A stretch of 64,000 bases of DNA from Closterium sp. NIES-65 (Eukaryota; Streptophyta; Zygnematophyceae; Desmidiales; Closteriaceae), in NCBI GenBank assembly GCA_948144175.1, contig CANXME010002096.1:1674001-1738000 (forward strand), written 5' to 3'. Positions 26,935 to 38,599 of the stretch are shown piece by piece. The stretch's first letter is position 1; every line of letters begins with the position of its first letter. The position numbers and the translations under genes were made by a program. Under the pieces are notes generated by a model. The model made no database searches, was not told the DNA's origin, and saw only the letters and a list, made by a program, of their open reading frames with translations.

Positions 26935-28615
26935 CTACCACCCTAGGGCGTCAGGGTGGAAGCCTAGGAAGACACAGGGAGCAGCACGAGGGGAAAGCTT
27001 GTCCGCAGACAAGTCGCGGACAAACGCCCAAGATCCCCAGACACGGAACGCAGACGCATCGCCAACCTTCCCCGTCCACAGCAGAGCTGGGGAGGTCTCC
27101 GGCCGGGAGACCCTGGGGTGAAGGTTGAGCTGATGTGCCGCGTACTGAACCGCAAACGGCCACAGAAAATGGGGGGCAGCCGCATGCATCATGGACGTAC
27201 GAGCGACGTCCATGACCATGCCAATGCGGCGCTCAGCAATCCCATTCTGCTGTGGAGAGTCCGGAAGCGTGAAGGTCTGGCGGATGCCTCGTGCACGACA
27301 GTAGGCTCGCAGAAGGCCAGAGGAGAACTCTCCGCCTCGGTCAGAGTGCAGACGCAGAACAGGAAAATCCTAGCCGAAGCTCCTCCTGAGCTGGAGACGA
27401 GCTGCGCGGATCCAGTCGATCAACACCTCAGTGACATCACCCTTGCTGCGCAAGGGGAAGACCGTGGTGTAACGCGAGTAGTCGTCAACCACCAGCAGGA
27501 AGTAGCTCTCGTGACCCTGTCCACGGACGCGGGCCGGGCCCCACACGTCCATGTGAAGCGTCTGCAGAGGAGCCTCTGTCGGGGGAAACTGGGAGGAGTG
27601 AGGGGCAGCCCGGAGCCGCCCCTCGACACAGGGGACACAGGAAGGTCCAGGCCCCGAAGGAAGGGGAGGGAGAGACCGGGGGAGACCAGAGACAAGGACA
27701 CGGGAAGCCATGCCCCGAAGACGAGGCAAGGAGGGGTGGCCAAGACGGTGGTGCCACAAGAGAGTCTCGTTAGAAAGGAGGCGACACGAGCAGGGGGCAG
27801 ACTCAGGACCAGACCTGGACGCAGCAGCAAACACCTGACCCGACGCAGCTACCTGGCCAGACGCAGGGATTCGAGGAGACTCAATGGTCAGGGTGTAAAG
27901 ACTCGACCCGGGCCGACGCGAAAACGTGGCTAGGTGTCGGCCTGTGCGGGCGTCCGAGCAGTGGGTCCCCCGCTGACTCGCATGAGTAAACTGGTGAACC
28001 CCCGCATCCTGTAGGTCAACACCACTCACCAAGTTCGTCGAGAACGAGGGGAGGTACAGACCCGACAGGGTGCCCGAGGGTGCAGCCGGACACGGGAGGA
28101 CAGTGGAGAAGTGAGCGAGGACAGGACCCCCAGAGGGGTCAGCCAGGGAGACTGCAACCGGCCGACCAAGAGGCGTGAGTGTGGTGCGGTCTCGAAAGAA
28201 GGAGCGAGAAGCCCCTGAGTCAAGTGTGAAGGTGAGGGAGGCCGAAGCCGACGCAGTACCTGAGAGCGCAGCCTCACAAGTACCTGAGAGTGCAGACGCA
28301 CTGGCACCTAGAGCAGTAGCCTCACAAGCACCTAGCGCAGCAGTACCAATGCCCGGGTCGGGCGGGAAACACCGGTAACAGTCACCCTAATACATGGCAG
28401 CAAGGATAGCATCAACGTCAAGATCAAAGATCGCTATGCCAGCCCTAGACAGCTCTCCCCCGCGGGGAATCCCACTAGCCTCGGGGAACTGCTAACGCCA
28501 AGCGTCCGTCAGGCGGCCAAAGCAGCGCTGGGTGGAGTGGGCACCCCCACACTGCTCACCCGCGCGGTCGCCGGAACGAAAAACGTAGGTGCACGGGCCA
28601 AGACCCCCACCACGC
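26935..28615 (-). pseudogene. Copia C protease-integrase region
   Basis: On the minus strand: GEQCGGAHSTQRCFGRLTDAW, protease LDSGASRSFFRD, GAG-pre-integrase WHHRLGHPSLPRL, and integrase DVWGPARV and VDDYSRYTTVF. After a TAG at 27370 (Ser in A and D), the C-terminal integrase VMDVARTSMMHA follows. TAG stops at 28615 and 28492 fall where A has CAG; the one at 26935 falls where D has CAG and A has a valine codon. A further TAG lies near 28388. Confidence 0.82.
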
Positions 28616-28739
28616 TAACGCTGTGTGTACCACTCACGGAGCTGCTGAGGCGAGGGGATGTCCCGAGAACGCTGCTGCTGCTGCTGGCGCGGACCACCAC
28701 CAGAGCCGCTCCGCTGCGGGGCACTACCCCGACCGGCTC

Positions 28740-29640
28740 CACCTCCTCCGCCACCGCCGCCTCCACCTCCGCCACCACCGCCGCCTCCGCTCCCACCGCC
28801 GCCGCCGCCACCGCCACCGCCACCGCCTCCAATGCCGCCATCACCACCACCACCCCCACCACCACTCCCACCGCCACCCCCACTCCCTTTGCCACCGCCA
28901 CTGCCACCTCCACCGCCCCCGCTAGCTGCACCCGCGCCCTTGCCCCCCTTGCCCTTGCCAGGGCGGCGTCTCCCGCTAGGGGCAGACGCCGCGCCGACCG
29001 ACTCAAGACCAAGCAGGTCGGCAGCAGCAGCAGAGGCAACAGAGGGCAGCAAGGGGGAAGGAGAGCACCCCTCAAAGATGGGGGTGCGCGGGTCACCACG
29101 AGAGGCTCCTACAGCGACTATGCTCTTCTCCGCCGCTAGGAGGGCCTTCTCGAGGAGGTCGACAGTGAGGGTGGTGGGACAGACTGAGAGGAAGTGGTCC
29201 CTGACTACGCGAAGGGAGTCAGGGAGGCGAGTGACTATGTAATAGAGAGCGATGTACATGGGGGGGGGGGTTCTTGGCGCAGAACTCAGCAGGAAGTGCG
29301 GGGCGGTAGCGAGTGTCAGAAGTGCGGAGGTGCGTGATGAGGTCAGCGACTGTGGGAAAGGCAGCAAGGTCAGGAAAGAGGTACGGTAGCATGACGCGGC
29401 TCAGTGCAGCAGTGGTAGGGGAAGAGTAGCGCGCAACTACAGCGTCGTACAAGGTCTGAGCACTCTTGTACTGACTAAAGTGCGCGCACTCAGTGGTAGG
29501 CAGGTGGCGACGCACAGCAAGACGTGCAGCAGCATCGCGGGTGGCCCACTGAGAGCGAACAGTGGGGTCAGCATCAGCAGCAGGAGCAGGGGAGGCGCCA
29601 GAGGTGAGGTCAAAGAGAGAAAGACCGGTACTGGGCGGCG
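28740..29640 (-). pseudogene. Copia C gag, N-terminus missing
   Basis: Frame 29640-28620 on the minus strand. Homology to A gag begins at SLFDLTSG; the first 35-40 residues, including the initiator, are replaced by leader sequence. The poly-C run near 29261-29271 has 11 C against 13 in A, which shifts the frame at KNPPP. Beyond it the frame reads on (MYIALYYIVTRLPDSLR...) into the Gly-rich tail. Confidence 0.8.
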
Positions 29641-29689
29641 TGGCAGGCGGCTGCTCAGGCGGCTCGGCAGGAGGGGAGACCGGCGGGGC

Positions 29690-30240
29690 CGCGAAGGTGA
29701 GGCGGCGGGGCTGCTACGTGAGGGCAGCGGGGCCATGAAGGTGAGACGGCGGGGCCGCTACGTGAGGGCGGCGGGGCCGCGACGTAAGGGCGGCGGGGCC
29801 GCGTAGGTAAGGGCGGCGGGGCCGCGTAGGTAAGGGCGGCGGGGCCGCGTAGGTAAGGGCGGCGGGGCCGCGAAGGTGAGGGCGGCGGGGCCGCGAAGGT
29901 GAGGGCGGCGAGGCCGCGAGGGTGAGGCGGCGGGGCCGCGACGTGAGGGCGGCGGGGCCGCGACGTAAGGGCGGCGGGGCCGCAACGTGAGGGCGGCGGG
30001 GCCGCGACGTGAGGGCGGCGGGGCCGCGACGTGAGGGCGGCGGGGCCGCGACGTGAGGGCGGCGGGGCCGCGACGTGAGGGCGGCGGGGCCGCGATGCGA
30101 GGGCGGCGGGGCCGCGACGTGAGGGCGGCGCGGCTGCGACGTGAGGGGGGCGGGGCCGTGACGTGAGGGCGGCGGGGCCGCGCATAAGGGCGGCTGGGCC
30201 GCGTAGGTAAGGGCGGCGGGGCCGCGTAGGGGCGACACGG
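29690..30240 (-). repeat. GC-rich minisatellite in the C leader
   Basis: About 25 tandem copies of a 21-22 bp unit (GGGCGGCGGGGCCGCGACGTGA and variants on the plus strand). In sense orientation it contains GCGGCCCCGCCGCCC, the core also found in the A leader array. Open frames through it (up to 277 codons) are artefacts of the repeat. Confidence 0.85.
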
Positions 30241-30330
30241 AGGGTCGCTAAAAAAAAGGAACGCGCGCCTCGGGGCGCGCTTCGGTGGGCCCTGGGAACA
30301 GTCCCTAGGAGGGGACCTGCTCTGATTCCA

Positions 30331-30461
30331 TGTGAAAGAGTGAACGCAAATGAGTGAACCATGAATGAAGTGGGTACAAGTACTAACCCTAATTGGGTTG
30401 TACCCCCTATGGGATACCCCACTATACCCTACACAAAAGCATAAGCTATGATGTTCTGACA
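30331..30461 (-). repeat. 5' LTR of copia C
   Basis: 131 bp, TGTGAAAGAG to GTTCTGACA on the plus strand. Its partner at the left end is gone. Confidence 0.85.
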
Positions 30462-31207
30462 CTCGCCACTCGCTCTCAGCTCTGCCTTCGGATGAGTCCG
30501 TAGAGTCGAGTGGCCCGTACCCAGAGCTTGTTGGCTGCCTCATGTACCTGATGACCTGCACACGACCTGACCTTGCATACCCTCTTAGCATTCTTGCACG
30601 CTATGTTGCTCCTGGGAGACACAGACCAGAGCACATGGCTGCAGCGAAGAGGGTGTTGCGCTACTTGTGCAGTACGTCAGGCATGGGGCTAGTGCTTGGA
30701 GGGCGGAGTCCAGTGGTCCTCACTGGGCACGCGGACGCTTCTTGGGCTGACAACCAGGCTACGCAGCGGTCGTCATAGGGTTACACCTTCAGTCTTGGTT
30801 CCGGCTCTGTTTCGTGGCGGGCTACTTGCTCGTCTTCTGTTCTCGGCTCCAGTTGTGAGGCTGAGATCTACGCCGGGGCCATGGCTGCACAGGAGCTTCG
30901 CTGGCTCACCTACCTGGTGACTGACCTCGGAGAGCCGCCTCGTTCTCCTCCAGTGCTGTACGCAGACAACAAGGCCATGCTGGCCTTGTGTTGGGAGCAG
31001 CGCCTGGAGCACAGAACGAAGCACATTGCTCTCCACTACTTTCTTGCTCGTGAGTTGCAGCAGCGTGGTCAGTTGCGACTTGCGTACGTGGCCTCTGAGG
31101 CCAACACTGCTGATGTTTTCACCAAGGCACTTCCGCCTTGTGATCATCAGCGCTTCTGCACTCAGCTGGGTCTTGTGCCTGTCTTGCCTCACTTGCTCAC
31201 CCCTTGA
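30462..31207 (+). pseudogene. Copia A pol, 3' part (RT end and RNase H)
   Basis: Resumes after C at SLSALPSDESVESSGPYPELV. It covers the RT-RNase H connection (TRPDLAYPLSILARY) and RNase H (HADASWADNQ, SCEAEIYAGA, YADNKAMLAL, TKHIALHYF), ending TGA at 31205-31207 as D and C do. TAG at 30776-30778 falls where D and C have CAG (SSQGY). The polypurine tract and 3' LTR follow at 31411-31423. Confidence 0.88.
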
Positions 31208-31422
31208 CCTTGCTTGTACTCTTACATATATATATGCCTGCTCTTGCCTGTTTAGCCTTATATATATGTATATATATGTGTACTCCTGCATGTGAACTGG
31301 CCTTGTGGCCTTGACCTTGTGCTCGGACTGTGTGGTGACGTTGTGATCCACCCTGAGCTTTGTCTGCTTTGCTTGAGTGGTCTTGTGACCCCTTGTTCTC
31401 CCCCACTTTGCCTATGGGGGTG

Positions 31423-31543
31423 TGTCAAATTATAATATTGTGTAGGCTATAGTGGGGTAGCCTATATGGGGTACACATTTCTAGGGTTGCATATTTGTAT
31501 CACTTCCATTCCTTAGTCAATCCTTCTCGTTCTACTTTCCTCA
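31423..31543 (+). repeat. 3' LTR of copia A
   Basis: 121 bp; pairs with 12559-12679 with two substitutions. Confidence 0.92.
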
Positions 31544-31548
31544 TCAAC

Positions 31549-34500
31549 TTCAGTCAAGAGAAACAAACGTTATACTGCAGATGTCAAAAGTACTTATCGC
31601 GGAGGGACTCGGCTACAACTTACTGAGCGTCAGCCAGCTAATGGCGAAGGGGATTCATCTCGAAGCAGACAGCACCACCCAAGAATTCAAGCTGTATCAC
31701 GGGAGAGGAGGTCTCTACATCGGCAAGGCGGTCCTCAAGAACAACGTCTTCGTTCTTTATTTCGTCCTTGACCTTGGCACCGCCGACAGCGACGCCATCG
31801 TTAACTTCACCGACTGGAAACACCCTCCAGACCTTGATCCAGATTTTAGTCCAGAATGCTTCTGGTATTCACACACCATCCCTGAAGCAGAAAGAACAAG
31901 GGCGTTAGCAACAACTCAGACAACATCGGCAGCAGCAGAGACAACATCGGCAGCAGCAGAGACAACATCGGCAGCAGCAGAGACAACATCGGCAGTAGCA
32001 GAACCATCAACGCCAGCAGCAGGAACGTCAGCACCAATCGCTGGTACCTCAACGACACCGCTCCTCGTCGACGACACACCACCAACACCAGCGCAACAAC
32101 TACACCCAGCACCACGAGAAGTTCATCTCAGAATCCCAACCACTAGACCATTGGGATAAAAGGGCTTGTTTCAGTAGCGGGTCAGTGCGCCCACAACCCC
32201 CCAGGCAAACGTGCCTGTAACCCTTCCCTAGGATCGATCGGGGATCACCAGTGGACCTCTGACACCCCCCCGCATTGGGATGCCCGAAGTGCATACACCG
32301 GGATTCGAACCCGAGACCTTCGCTCTGGATACCATCTCAGAATCCCAACCACTAGACCATTGGGATAAAAGGGCTTGTTTCAGTAGCGGGTCAGTGCGCC
32401 CACAACCCCCCAGGCAAACGTGCCTGTAACCCTTCCCTAGGATCGATCGGGGATCACCAGTGGACCTCTGACAGTTCATCGTAGCGCAAACTTCACCGCT
32501 AGCTTCTACTCCAACTCCGACGCGTATCTACACTCACCCGGACACCGCGCCTCCGAAGATATCTGGCACGCACGCATGGGACACCCAAGCAACACTGTTT
32601 TAAACAACACAATAAGAGCAGGAGTCCTTGACAAAGACTCGTTACTACTACACGACGGCTGAGAACTACAACGGGCACGAGGAACATGTCTTACCTGCCC
32701 CGAAGCCGACTTACCACATCGGCCGTTCACTCCTCATCACAACCCGAGCGCACCCGCGTACGCACCACTCAAGAAAGTGTACAGCGACATCCTGTTCAAT
32801 CGGGAACTAGGACAAGTAATATTCAACTACACGATCACCTTCATCGACGCCGCCACCCGTTACGTCTGGCACCTAAACCTCCCTAGCCGTGACATGGCAT
32901 TCGCAGCCTTCGTTGCCTGGCTACCAGTAGCAGAGAGAGAATCGGGCGTACAACTGAAAAGCTTCCAGTCTGACGGAGGCGGAGAGTACACCTCTCAGCG
33001 ATTCAAGAAGTACCTGGCAGAAAGGGGAATCAAGCAGCTCCTCTCTCTTCCCTACGCTCATCAGCAGCAAGGTGTAGCAGAAAGAATGAAAAGGACTTTG
33101 CAAAACAGCATGCGCAAGCTGTTACGTGGCATGCGGCTACCCAACCACCAATGGCCTGCAGCAATGGACCACGCTGTCATGCTGCACAACTTTCTGTCAT
33201 CATCATCGCTTCCAAACAACGCATCACCACATCTGCTGTGGACAGGGAAACAGGGCAGCACAAAAATGTTACGATTTTTCGGATGCATGGTACAGTACCG
33301 ACCCCCAGCAGCATGAGCGTGCCGATTCTCACAACGCGCATAGTAGGGACTACACCTCGGCATCGAAAAGAACTACAACGCGTGGAAAATCTTCGACGTC
33401 CACTCCAAGGAAACAGTAGCAGCACGTGATGTAATTTTCTACGAACGACTCACGCTCCAAACATACCTTGCCAACCTTCAAGAACACAAAGATCCCACAG
33501 GCGGTTTTCGTGGTGACCGAGCCTTCGCCTCCGCAGCAGACGAAGCTGACTGGGACGAGCAGAATGTGGACAACGCATCAGAAGAGGCCGGACCTCTTCC
33601 GTTTTGCTCCGTCGACGTTCCCATGGACGAAGACAACCCTCGCGAAAGTGCCAATGTCGAAACCTTCTACCATTTCGCCGACAACGGTTACGTAACACCT
33701 GCAACAGTCAACACCAACGAAGCCGAATGAGTAGGACCAAATTTCTTACCAGATCCAGAAGCGGGAGATGAAGCAGCTTATCCCGAGGATGCAACTCTTC
33801 CCCGCTACTCACAGACCGAACTGCAGATTCTCGGACTCGTCACCGTAGTCCATGGCACCGCCATTCCTAAAGAGCCTGCGACAGCTCAACAGGCTCTGGG
33901 GGGGGAACATAAAGAAAAATGGCGCGAAGCCATGGACAAGGAGCTGAAGGCACTGGAGGAACGCAACACGTGGAAAGTGGTTCCTATCGGCGTGGCACGG
34001 AACAAGATAGTGCTCACCGGGAAGTGGGTCTTCCGTGTTAAAACAAAAGCCGACGGCACCATTGACAAATTCAAAGCTCGCTGGGTCGTACGCGGCTTTG
34101 ACCAAGAACACGGACGCGACTTCACCGAAACTTTCACTCCGGTTAGCCGCCACACCTCACTACGCATTCTCCTCGCAATCGCCGCCATGAAGAAGAAGAA
34201 GCTGCGACAAATCGACATTGCGAACGCATTTCTCTACGCACCTTTTGATGCTGAATTTTTCGTTGAGCTACCGCACGGCTCCCACGGAGAACCCAACCAA
34301 GTCTGCCAGCTACTCAAGTTACTCTACGGCATCAAGCAGGCCCCGCGACTGTGGCAACAGTACCTGCTCGCTCGCCTCATCCGCATCGGCTTCAAGCAAC
34401 TACCGCACGATCAAGGGATGTACTGGCTTACCAAAAACGCCGACTACATCCTACTAATTGTCTACGTGGACGATCTCCTTTACATCGGCTCAACTGACGG

Positions 34501-35452
34501 CATCACCACCAGGTTCGAAGGGGAGCTGCATCGAGATCTCACGCTCACAGTTTCATCTACCGTCACTCAGTACCTCGGCCTCAACATCCGGGAAGAAGGA
34601 GACGCTATCTACCTCAGCGCCGCGAAATACGCCGACACCATCGCCAAACGTTTCTCACTCACACCGACTATCATCTCCACACCGTACCGTTACACGACAG
34701 CAACCAACAAGGAAGGCTCCGCTCTACTCAAGCCCGCCGGCATACGCGACTACCAGAGAAAGCTGGGCTGCCTTCTCTTCGCAGCTGTCACCTGCCGCCC
34801 AGATCTATCCTACTATGCAAGCCAGCTCGCCACCCACCTCAAGAAGCCTGAAGCGGATCATCTGGCGGAGCTCGACCGCGCTCTCCACTACCTCGTCAGC
34901 ACCCCAACGGTCGGCCTGACCTACCATAAAAACGCAACTACAACGCCTAAGCTAATCGGTTACGTCGACGCAGATCACGCGGGCGACTCCGACAACAGAC
35001 GATCGCGCGCCGGCTACATCTACCGCTTCGAGCCTATCGGACCTATCTCCTGGCAATCGAGCAAGCAGGAACTAATTGCTCTCTCGTCAGCTGAAGCAGA
35101 ATATATTGCACTATGCTCAGCCACCAAAGAAGGGCTCTACCTTCGCGAGCTGCTGGAAGAAGCGAAGTTAGCCGAGTTACCCAACTTTACCCTGTTCTGT
35201 GACAACCAGTCGGCAATTCGCATCGCCAACAAGAACGATTTCGCGAACAGGACGAAACACATCGCCCTGCGATACTTCTTCGTGAAGGACGAGATTGAGA
35301 AGGGAAGGCTCGAGCTGTCATACTGTCCCACGTCCGAGATGGCAGCTGACTACCTGACCAAGAAGCTCGGAAAACAAAAGTTCGAATATTGCATGATGCT
35401 GACTGGACAAAGCCATGTCAGCGACACTCCAGAAGCGAAGGGGAGTGTTTGA
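31549..35452 (+). pseudogene. Copia E pol (pre-integrase, integrase, RT, RNase H)
   Basis: Begins inside the protease-to-pre-integrase region (MSKVLIAEGLGYNLLSVSQL). It carries a 21-bp tandem coding (S/A)AAETT four times near 31920-31995. A SINE interrupts it at 32128-32473. GAG-pre-integrase follows (ARMGHPSNTVL, CLTCPEAD), then integrase (FIDAATRYVW, FQSDGGGEYTS, QQGVAERMKRT). Stops follow near 33314-33345 (TGA, TAG, TAG) and at 33728 (TGA). From 33932 the RT-RNase H part is a single open frame of 506 codons: FKARWVVRGFDQ, LLYGIKQAPRLWQQY, IVYVDDLLYIG, YVDADHAGDSDNRRS, SSAEAEYIAL and FCDNQSAIRI. It ends at a TGA inside the LTR, as is common in copia. Confidence 0.88.
32128..32473 (-). mobile_element. 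tRNA-derived SINE, tandem 207-bp dimer
   Basis: 346 bp inserted in E integrase and flanked by GTTCATC at 32121-32127 and 32474-32480. On the minus strand it contains an A-box-like TGGTCTAGTGGTTGGGATTC, close to tRNA-Glu, and a B box GGTTCGAATCC 45-50 bp downstream, then CGGTGTATGC. A 150-bp segment (TGTCAGAGGTCCACTGG ... GGGATTCTGAG) occurs twice, at 32128-32273 and about 32332-32473, with the B-box part only between them. The element is therefore a head-to-tail dimer with one complete and one truncated unit. Pol III promoter boxes imply transcription by RNA polymerase III; mobilisation would need a LINE not seen here. Confidence 0.75.
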
Positions 35453-35886
35453 AACAATCTGTCTTAAGCGCCTCTGTCGTGTCAAAACACTAAGGCACAA
35501 ACGAAGCGAAGCATATCGAGGCATCAGCGAGTCAACCCTCGGAGGTTGAAGCAACCGTTGGAGGTTACGCGAAAGTCAAAGGTCAGCGACCTTTGATCTG
35601 ACAAGTACAGCGCGACAGCAAGGACACACAACTGACTCGCTACAGAGCAGTTGCCCGAGTTGTCACTGTATCGAACTGCAACAGCAACAACAGTTATAAC
35701 TGTACCCCTTCATATTTCTTGTATTTTTATATATAATCTTGTATCTCTTTGTTTTAATCAATCAACTTTGCCCTCACATACTAGCGCAAGGTGGTTCAAA
35801 TACTTTTCATTAAGCTTCCGCTATTACATCGGTCCTACCCAGAGTTCACCCCTGCAAAGATCCTAAGGGCTTTTCTCATCCCGACA
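35446..35886 (+). repeat. Second full LTR of the E complex
   Basis: 441 bp, TGTTTGAAAC to CCCGACA, preceded by a purine tract (GCGAAGGGGAG). It is followed by a primer site, TGGTATGAGAGC, and a gag start rather than host DNA, so it serves as the 3' LTR of E and the 5' LTR of the next partial copy. Confidence 0.88.
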
Positions 35887-36121
35887 TGGTATGAGAGCTG
35901 TCAGGGGGAATTCAACTTCTATCAAGATACCGACAACATCAACAGGCATGGCTACACAAAAGGAAAGGAGCTCCTCCAACGGCTCCCATGGTACTACTCC
36001 TACTCCACCCCCTGCCTCTGGCCTACAGACAGAGGAAGGCACGGCAGTTAGACTTAGAACAACGTCTACCGAGACTCCCGCGAATCAACCTGTAGACTTC
36101 GACCAGAGCATGTTGGAGAAA
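35887..36121 (+). pseudogene. Truncated gag start of a second E-type internal domain
   Basis: Primer site TGGTATGAGAGC, then MATQKERSSSNGSHG from 35948 with an open frame through VDFDQSMLEKF. At about 36121 it runs without a break into LTR sequence. It corresponds to the first 60 codons of E gag; everything downstream was deleted. Confidence 0.8.
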
Positions 36122-36335
36122 TTCCTTGTACTCTTAAAATAGTTGCAACCGTATCTCTTCGTATTCCTTGTACTCTTAATATAATCTTGTATCTCCGTGC
36201 TTTAATCAACTCACTTTGCCCTCACACACTAGCGCAAGGTGGTTCAGAACCTCTTTATTAACGCTTCCGCTACCACATCACTCTACCCAGAGTTTGAACC
36301 TACAAAAGATCCTAAGGGGCCTTTTCAGCCCAACA
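36122..36335 (+). repeat. Third, 5'-truncated LTR of the E complex
   Basis: Covers only the R/U5-like second half of the LTR (GTTGCAACCGTATCTC to CCCAACA) and is followed again by TGGTATGAGAGC. Confidence 0.85.
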
Positions 36336-36626
36336 TGGTATGAGAGCAGGTTAAGGTTAAATTCATCTCTCCTTAACACCTAAAAGACCAAGAGACATGT
36401 CTACCAGAAAGGAGAGGAGCTCCTCCAACGGCTCTCCTGGTACAACTCCTACTCCACCTCCTGCCTCTGGCCTATAGACAGAGGAAGGCACAACAACAAG
36501 ACAGGCAGCTGGGTCTACTGAAATACCTGCAAACCAAGGCGCGGGCTTCGATCCAAGCATGATGGAGAAGTTCTTCTCCTTCATGTCCTTCTACGAGCAG
36601 CATCAACAAGGAGCACCTGCGCAATC

Positions 36627-36710
<84 letters not shown>

Positions 36711-38140
36711 CGTGACGCCTATGAGTCTTGACGGCTCATCCTACGCACGCGGGAACCAACAACAGTAACCTACCTTCGCTCCGTAGGAGCCCCAGCGCGG
36801 CTCCGTCAGTTTCATGCCACAACCACAACCTGCACCGGGACAAGAGAGAACGCTGGACGCACTACAAGTTCAGTCGCAGTTCGCGCACGTTCTAAAACTG
36901 CAAACGACAAAACCCTTCGACGGGAGGGATTTCTTTACCTGGTCGTTCGAACTCGAGCTGATGATGGAAGGAGCACAAATCCTTGGCTTCTTCGACGGGT
37001 CCCTGTCATACCCAACAAACGGCACACAATATGAGAAGCAGCAGTACACCAATCAATCGATGATGGCGTACACGTAACTACTGAGGAACATCACTCCAAC
37101 TCAACAACAAAACATACGGTCTTACCGAGGCTACGGCAACTCCGCGGAGCTCGCGTACAATCACTTGAAGAGCCTGTATCAAGCAACAGACAGTGTAAAC
37201 CAAAGCCGGTTAATGTCGCGGCTGTTAACAATCGAAATGAAATCAGGCGAGAAGGGAATGGCGTATATCAGTCGCGGTCGCGAGCTGCGCGACAAGCTTC
37301 TTCGATGTGGAGGATCGATTTCAGAGGACGCCTTCGCCACGGTTGTCATCAGCGGCCTTGGTCCTCACTTGCGCTCCACTCGCGGCATACTACGAGCCCA
37401 CAGGAAATTTCTGAAGCAGTACTTTGCGCCGAAATCCACGCTGAGCAACAAGACATGGACCTGCAAGAAGAACGACACAAGAGAAAAGTATCAGTGCCCG
37501 AATTCGCGTTTCACACTCAACGGCGCTACAACAACAACAACAATCGACCGAAAATCGTACCTCCGTTCTACCACCTCTGTAAGACTTCAGGGCATCCTCG
37601 TATGCACTGCCCGAATCGACAGCAGTCAACGTCGCCGCAACGCCAACTTCGCCCTTCAAGTAGTCAAGTCGCCTCAACGCAAGCAAATCCGACAACTTCA
37701 GTACAAGTCTCAACAACATCGACGGGACTACCATAAGAAGGCAACCGCGCTCTCCACTACCTCGTCAGCACCCCGACGGTCGCCCTGACCCACCATAAGA
37801 AGGCAACTACAACGCCTAAGCTAATCGGTTACGTCGACGCAGATCACGCGGGCGACTCCGACAACAGACGATCGCGCACCGGCTACATCTACCGCTTCTA
37901 GCCTAACGGACCTATCTCCTGGCAATCGAGCAAGCAGGACCTAATTGCTCTCTCGCCAGCTGAAGCAGAATATATTGCACTCTACTCAGCCACCAAAGAA
38001 GGGCTCTACCTTCGCGAGCTGCTGGAAGAAGCGAAGTTAGCCGAGCTACCCAACTTTACCCTGTTCTGCGACAACCAGCCGGCAATTCGCATTGCCAACA
38101 AGAACGGTTTCGCGAACAACAACAACACATCGATGTATCG
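36336..38140 (+). pseudogene. Deleted E-type copy: gag joined to RNase H
   Basis: Gag starts at 36397 (MSTRKERSSSNG) and includes a TAG at 36475 where the copy at 35948 has CAG. An asparagine run from (AAC)n at 36631-36712 follows, then FDGRDFFTWSFELEL (36920) and a zinc-knuckle region near 37560-37620. At about 37735 it jumps to RNase H sequence 80-97% like 34880-35250 (YVDADHAGDSDNRRS, SPAEAEYIAL, FCDNQPAIRI) and ends in LTR at 38140. Protease, integrase and RT are missing. Stops and frame changes throughout. Confidence 0.82.
36631..36712. repeat. (AAC)n microsatellite in gag
   Basis: About 27 AAC triplets encoding polyasparagine. The E copy at 3530-3560 has only short CAA/AAC stretches at the same place. 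Confidence 0.95.
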
Positions 38141-38361
38141 AACCGCAACGGCAACAGTTAAAATAGTTGCAACCGTACCTCTTCATATTCCTTGTACTCT
38201 TAATATAATCTTGTATCTCCTTGCTTTAATCAACTCATTTTGCCCTCGCATACTTGCGCAAGGTGGTTCAAACACTCTTTATTAAAACGCTTCCGCTTCT
38301 ACACCATTTCTACTCAGAGTTCACCCCTGCAAAGATCCTAAGGGGCCTTTTCAGCCCAACA
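38141..38361 (+). repeat. Fourth, 5'-truncated LTR closing the E complex
   Basis: Ends CAGCCCAACA at 38361 and is followed by TCAGT, the outer target duplication, then host DNA. Its 5' half is missing. Confidence 0.88.
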
Positions 38362-38599
38362 TCAGTATCCCCCCCTCCCCACAGCACCTCAACATTCCTC
38401 CACCCACAAGTTTGAAAGCAGGATGACTTGGATAGAGGGTGCTTGAATTGCTCTGTTCAGTTCACGCACAGCAGGAACGGTTCTGTTCGCCCGAGCAATG
38501 CACGGACTGGCCACAACAGGGTGATTTGGAGATACCGGCGCTTGCATTACTATACTAATGGAGTCAAACTGCCGCAGCACCCCTGGAAAACCAACAGTA

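Larger units (their letters stand above)
25431..30461 (-). mobile_element. Ty1-copia element C, 3'-truncated, inserted in A RT
   Basis: The right boundary is a 131-bp LTR (30331-30461), and the primer site TGGAATCAGAGCAGG lies inside it on the minus strand. At the left boundary C begins within its own 3' UTR (CAAGGGGTCACAAGACC), with no polypurine tract and no LTR. About 180 bp of A RT expected between CTCGCCCAC (25430) and CACTCGCTCTC (30468) is missing too, so one deletion took both. C itself lacks the gag N-terminus and most of RT. Confidence 0.85.

Noticed and set aside
29655-30591. Pro/Arg-rich frames of 170-277 codons
   Set aside because: Same cause: a 21-22 bp GC-rich repeat without stops in any frame.
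32128-32473. A functional tRNA gene
   Set aside because: A and B boxes are present but no cloverleaf with paired acceptor arms can be drawn, and the unit is flanked by a target duplication.
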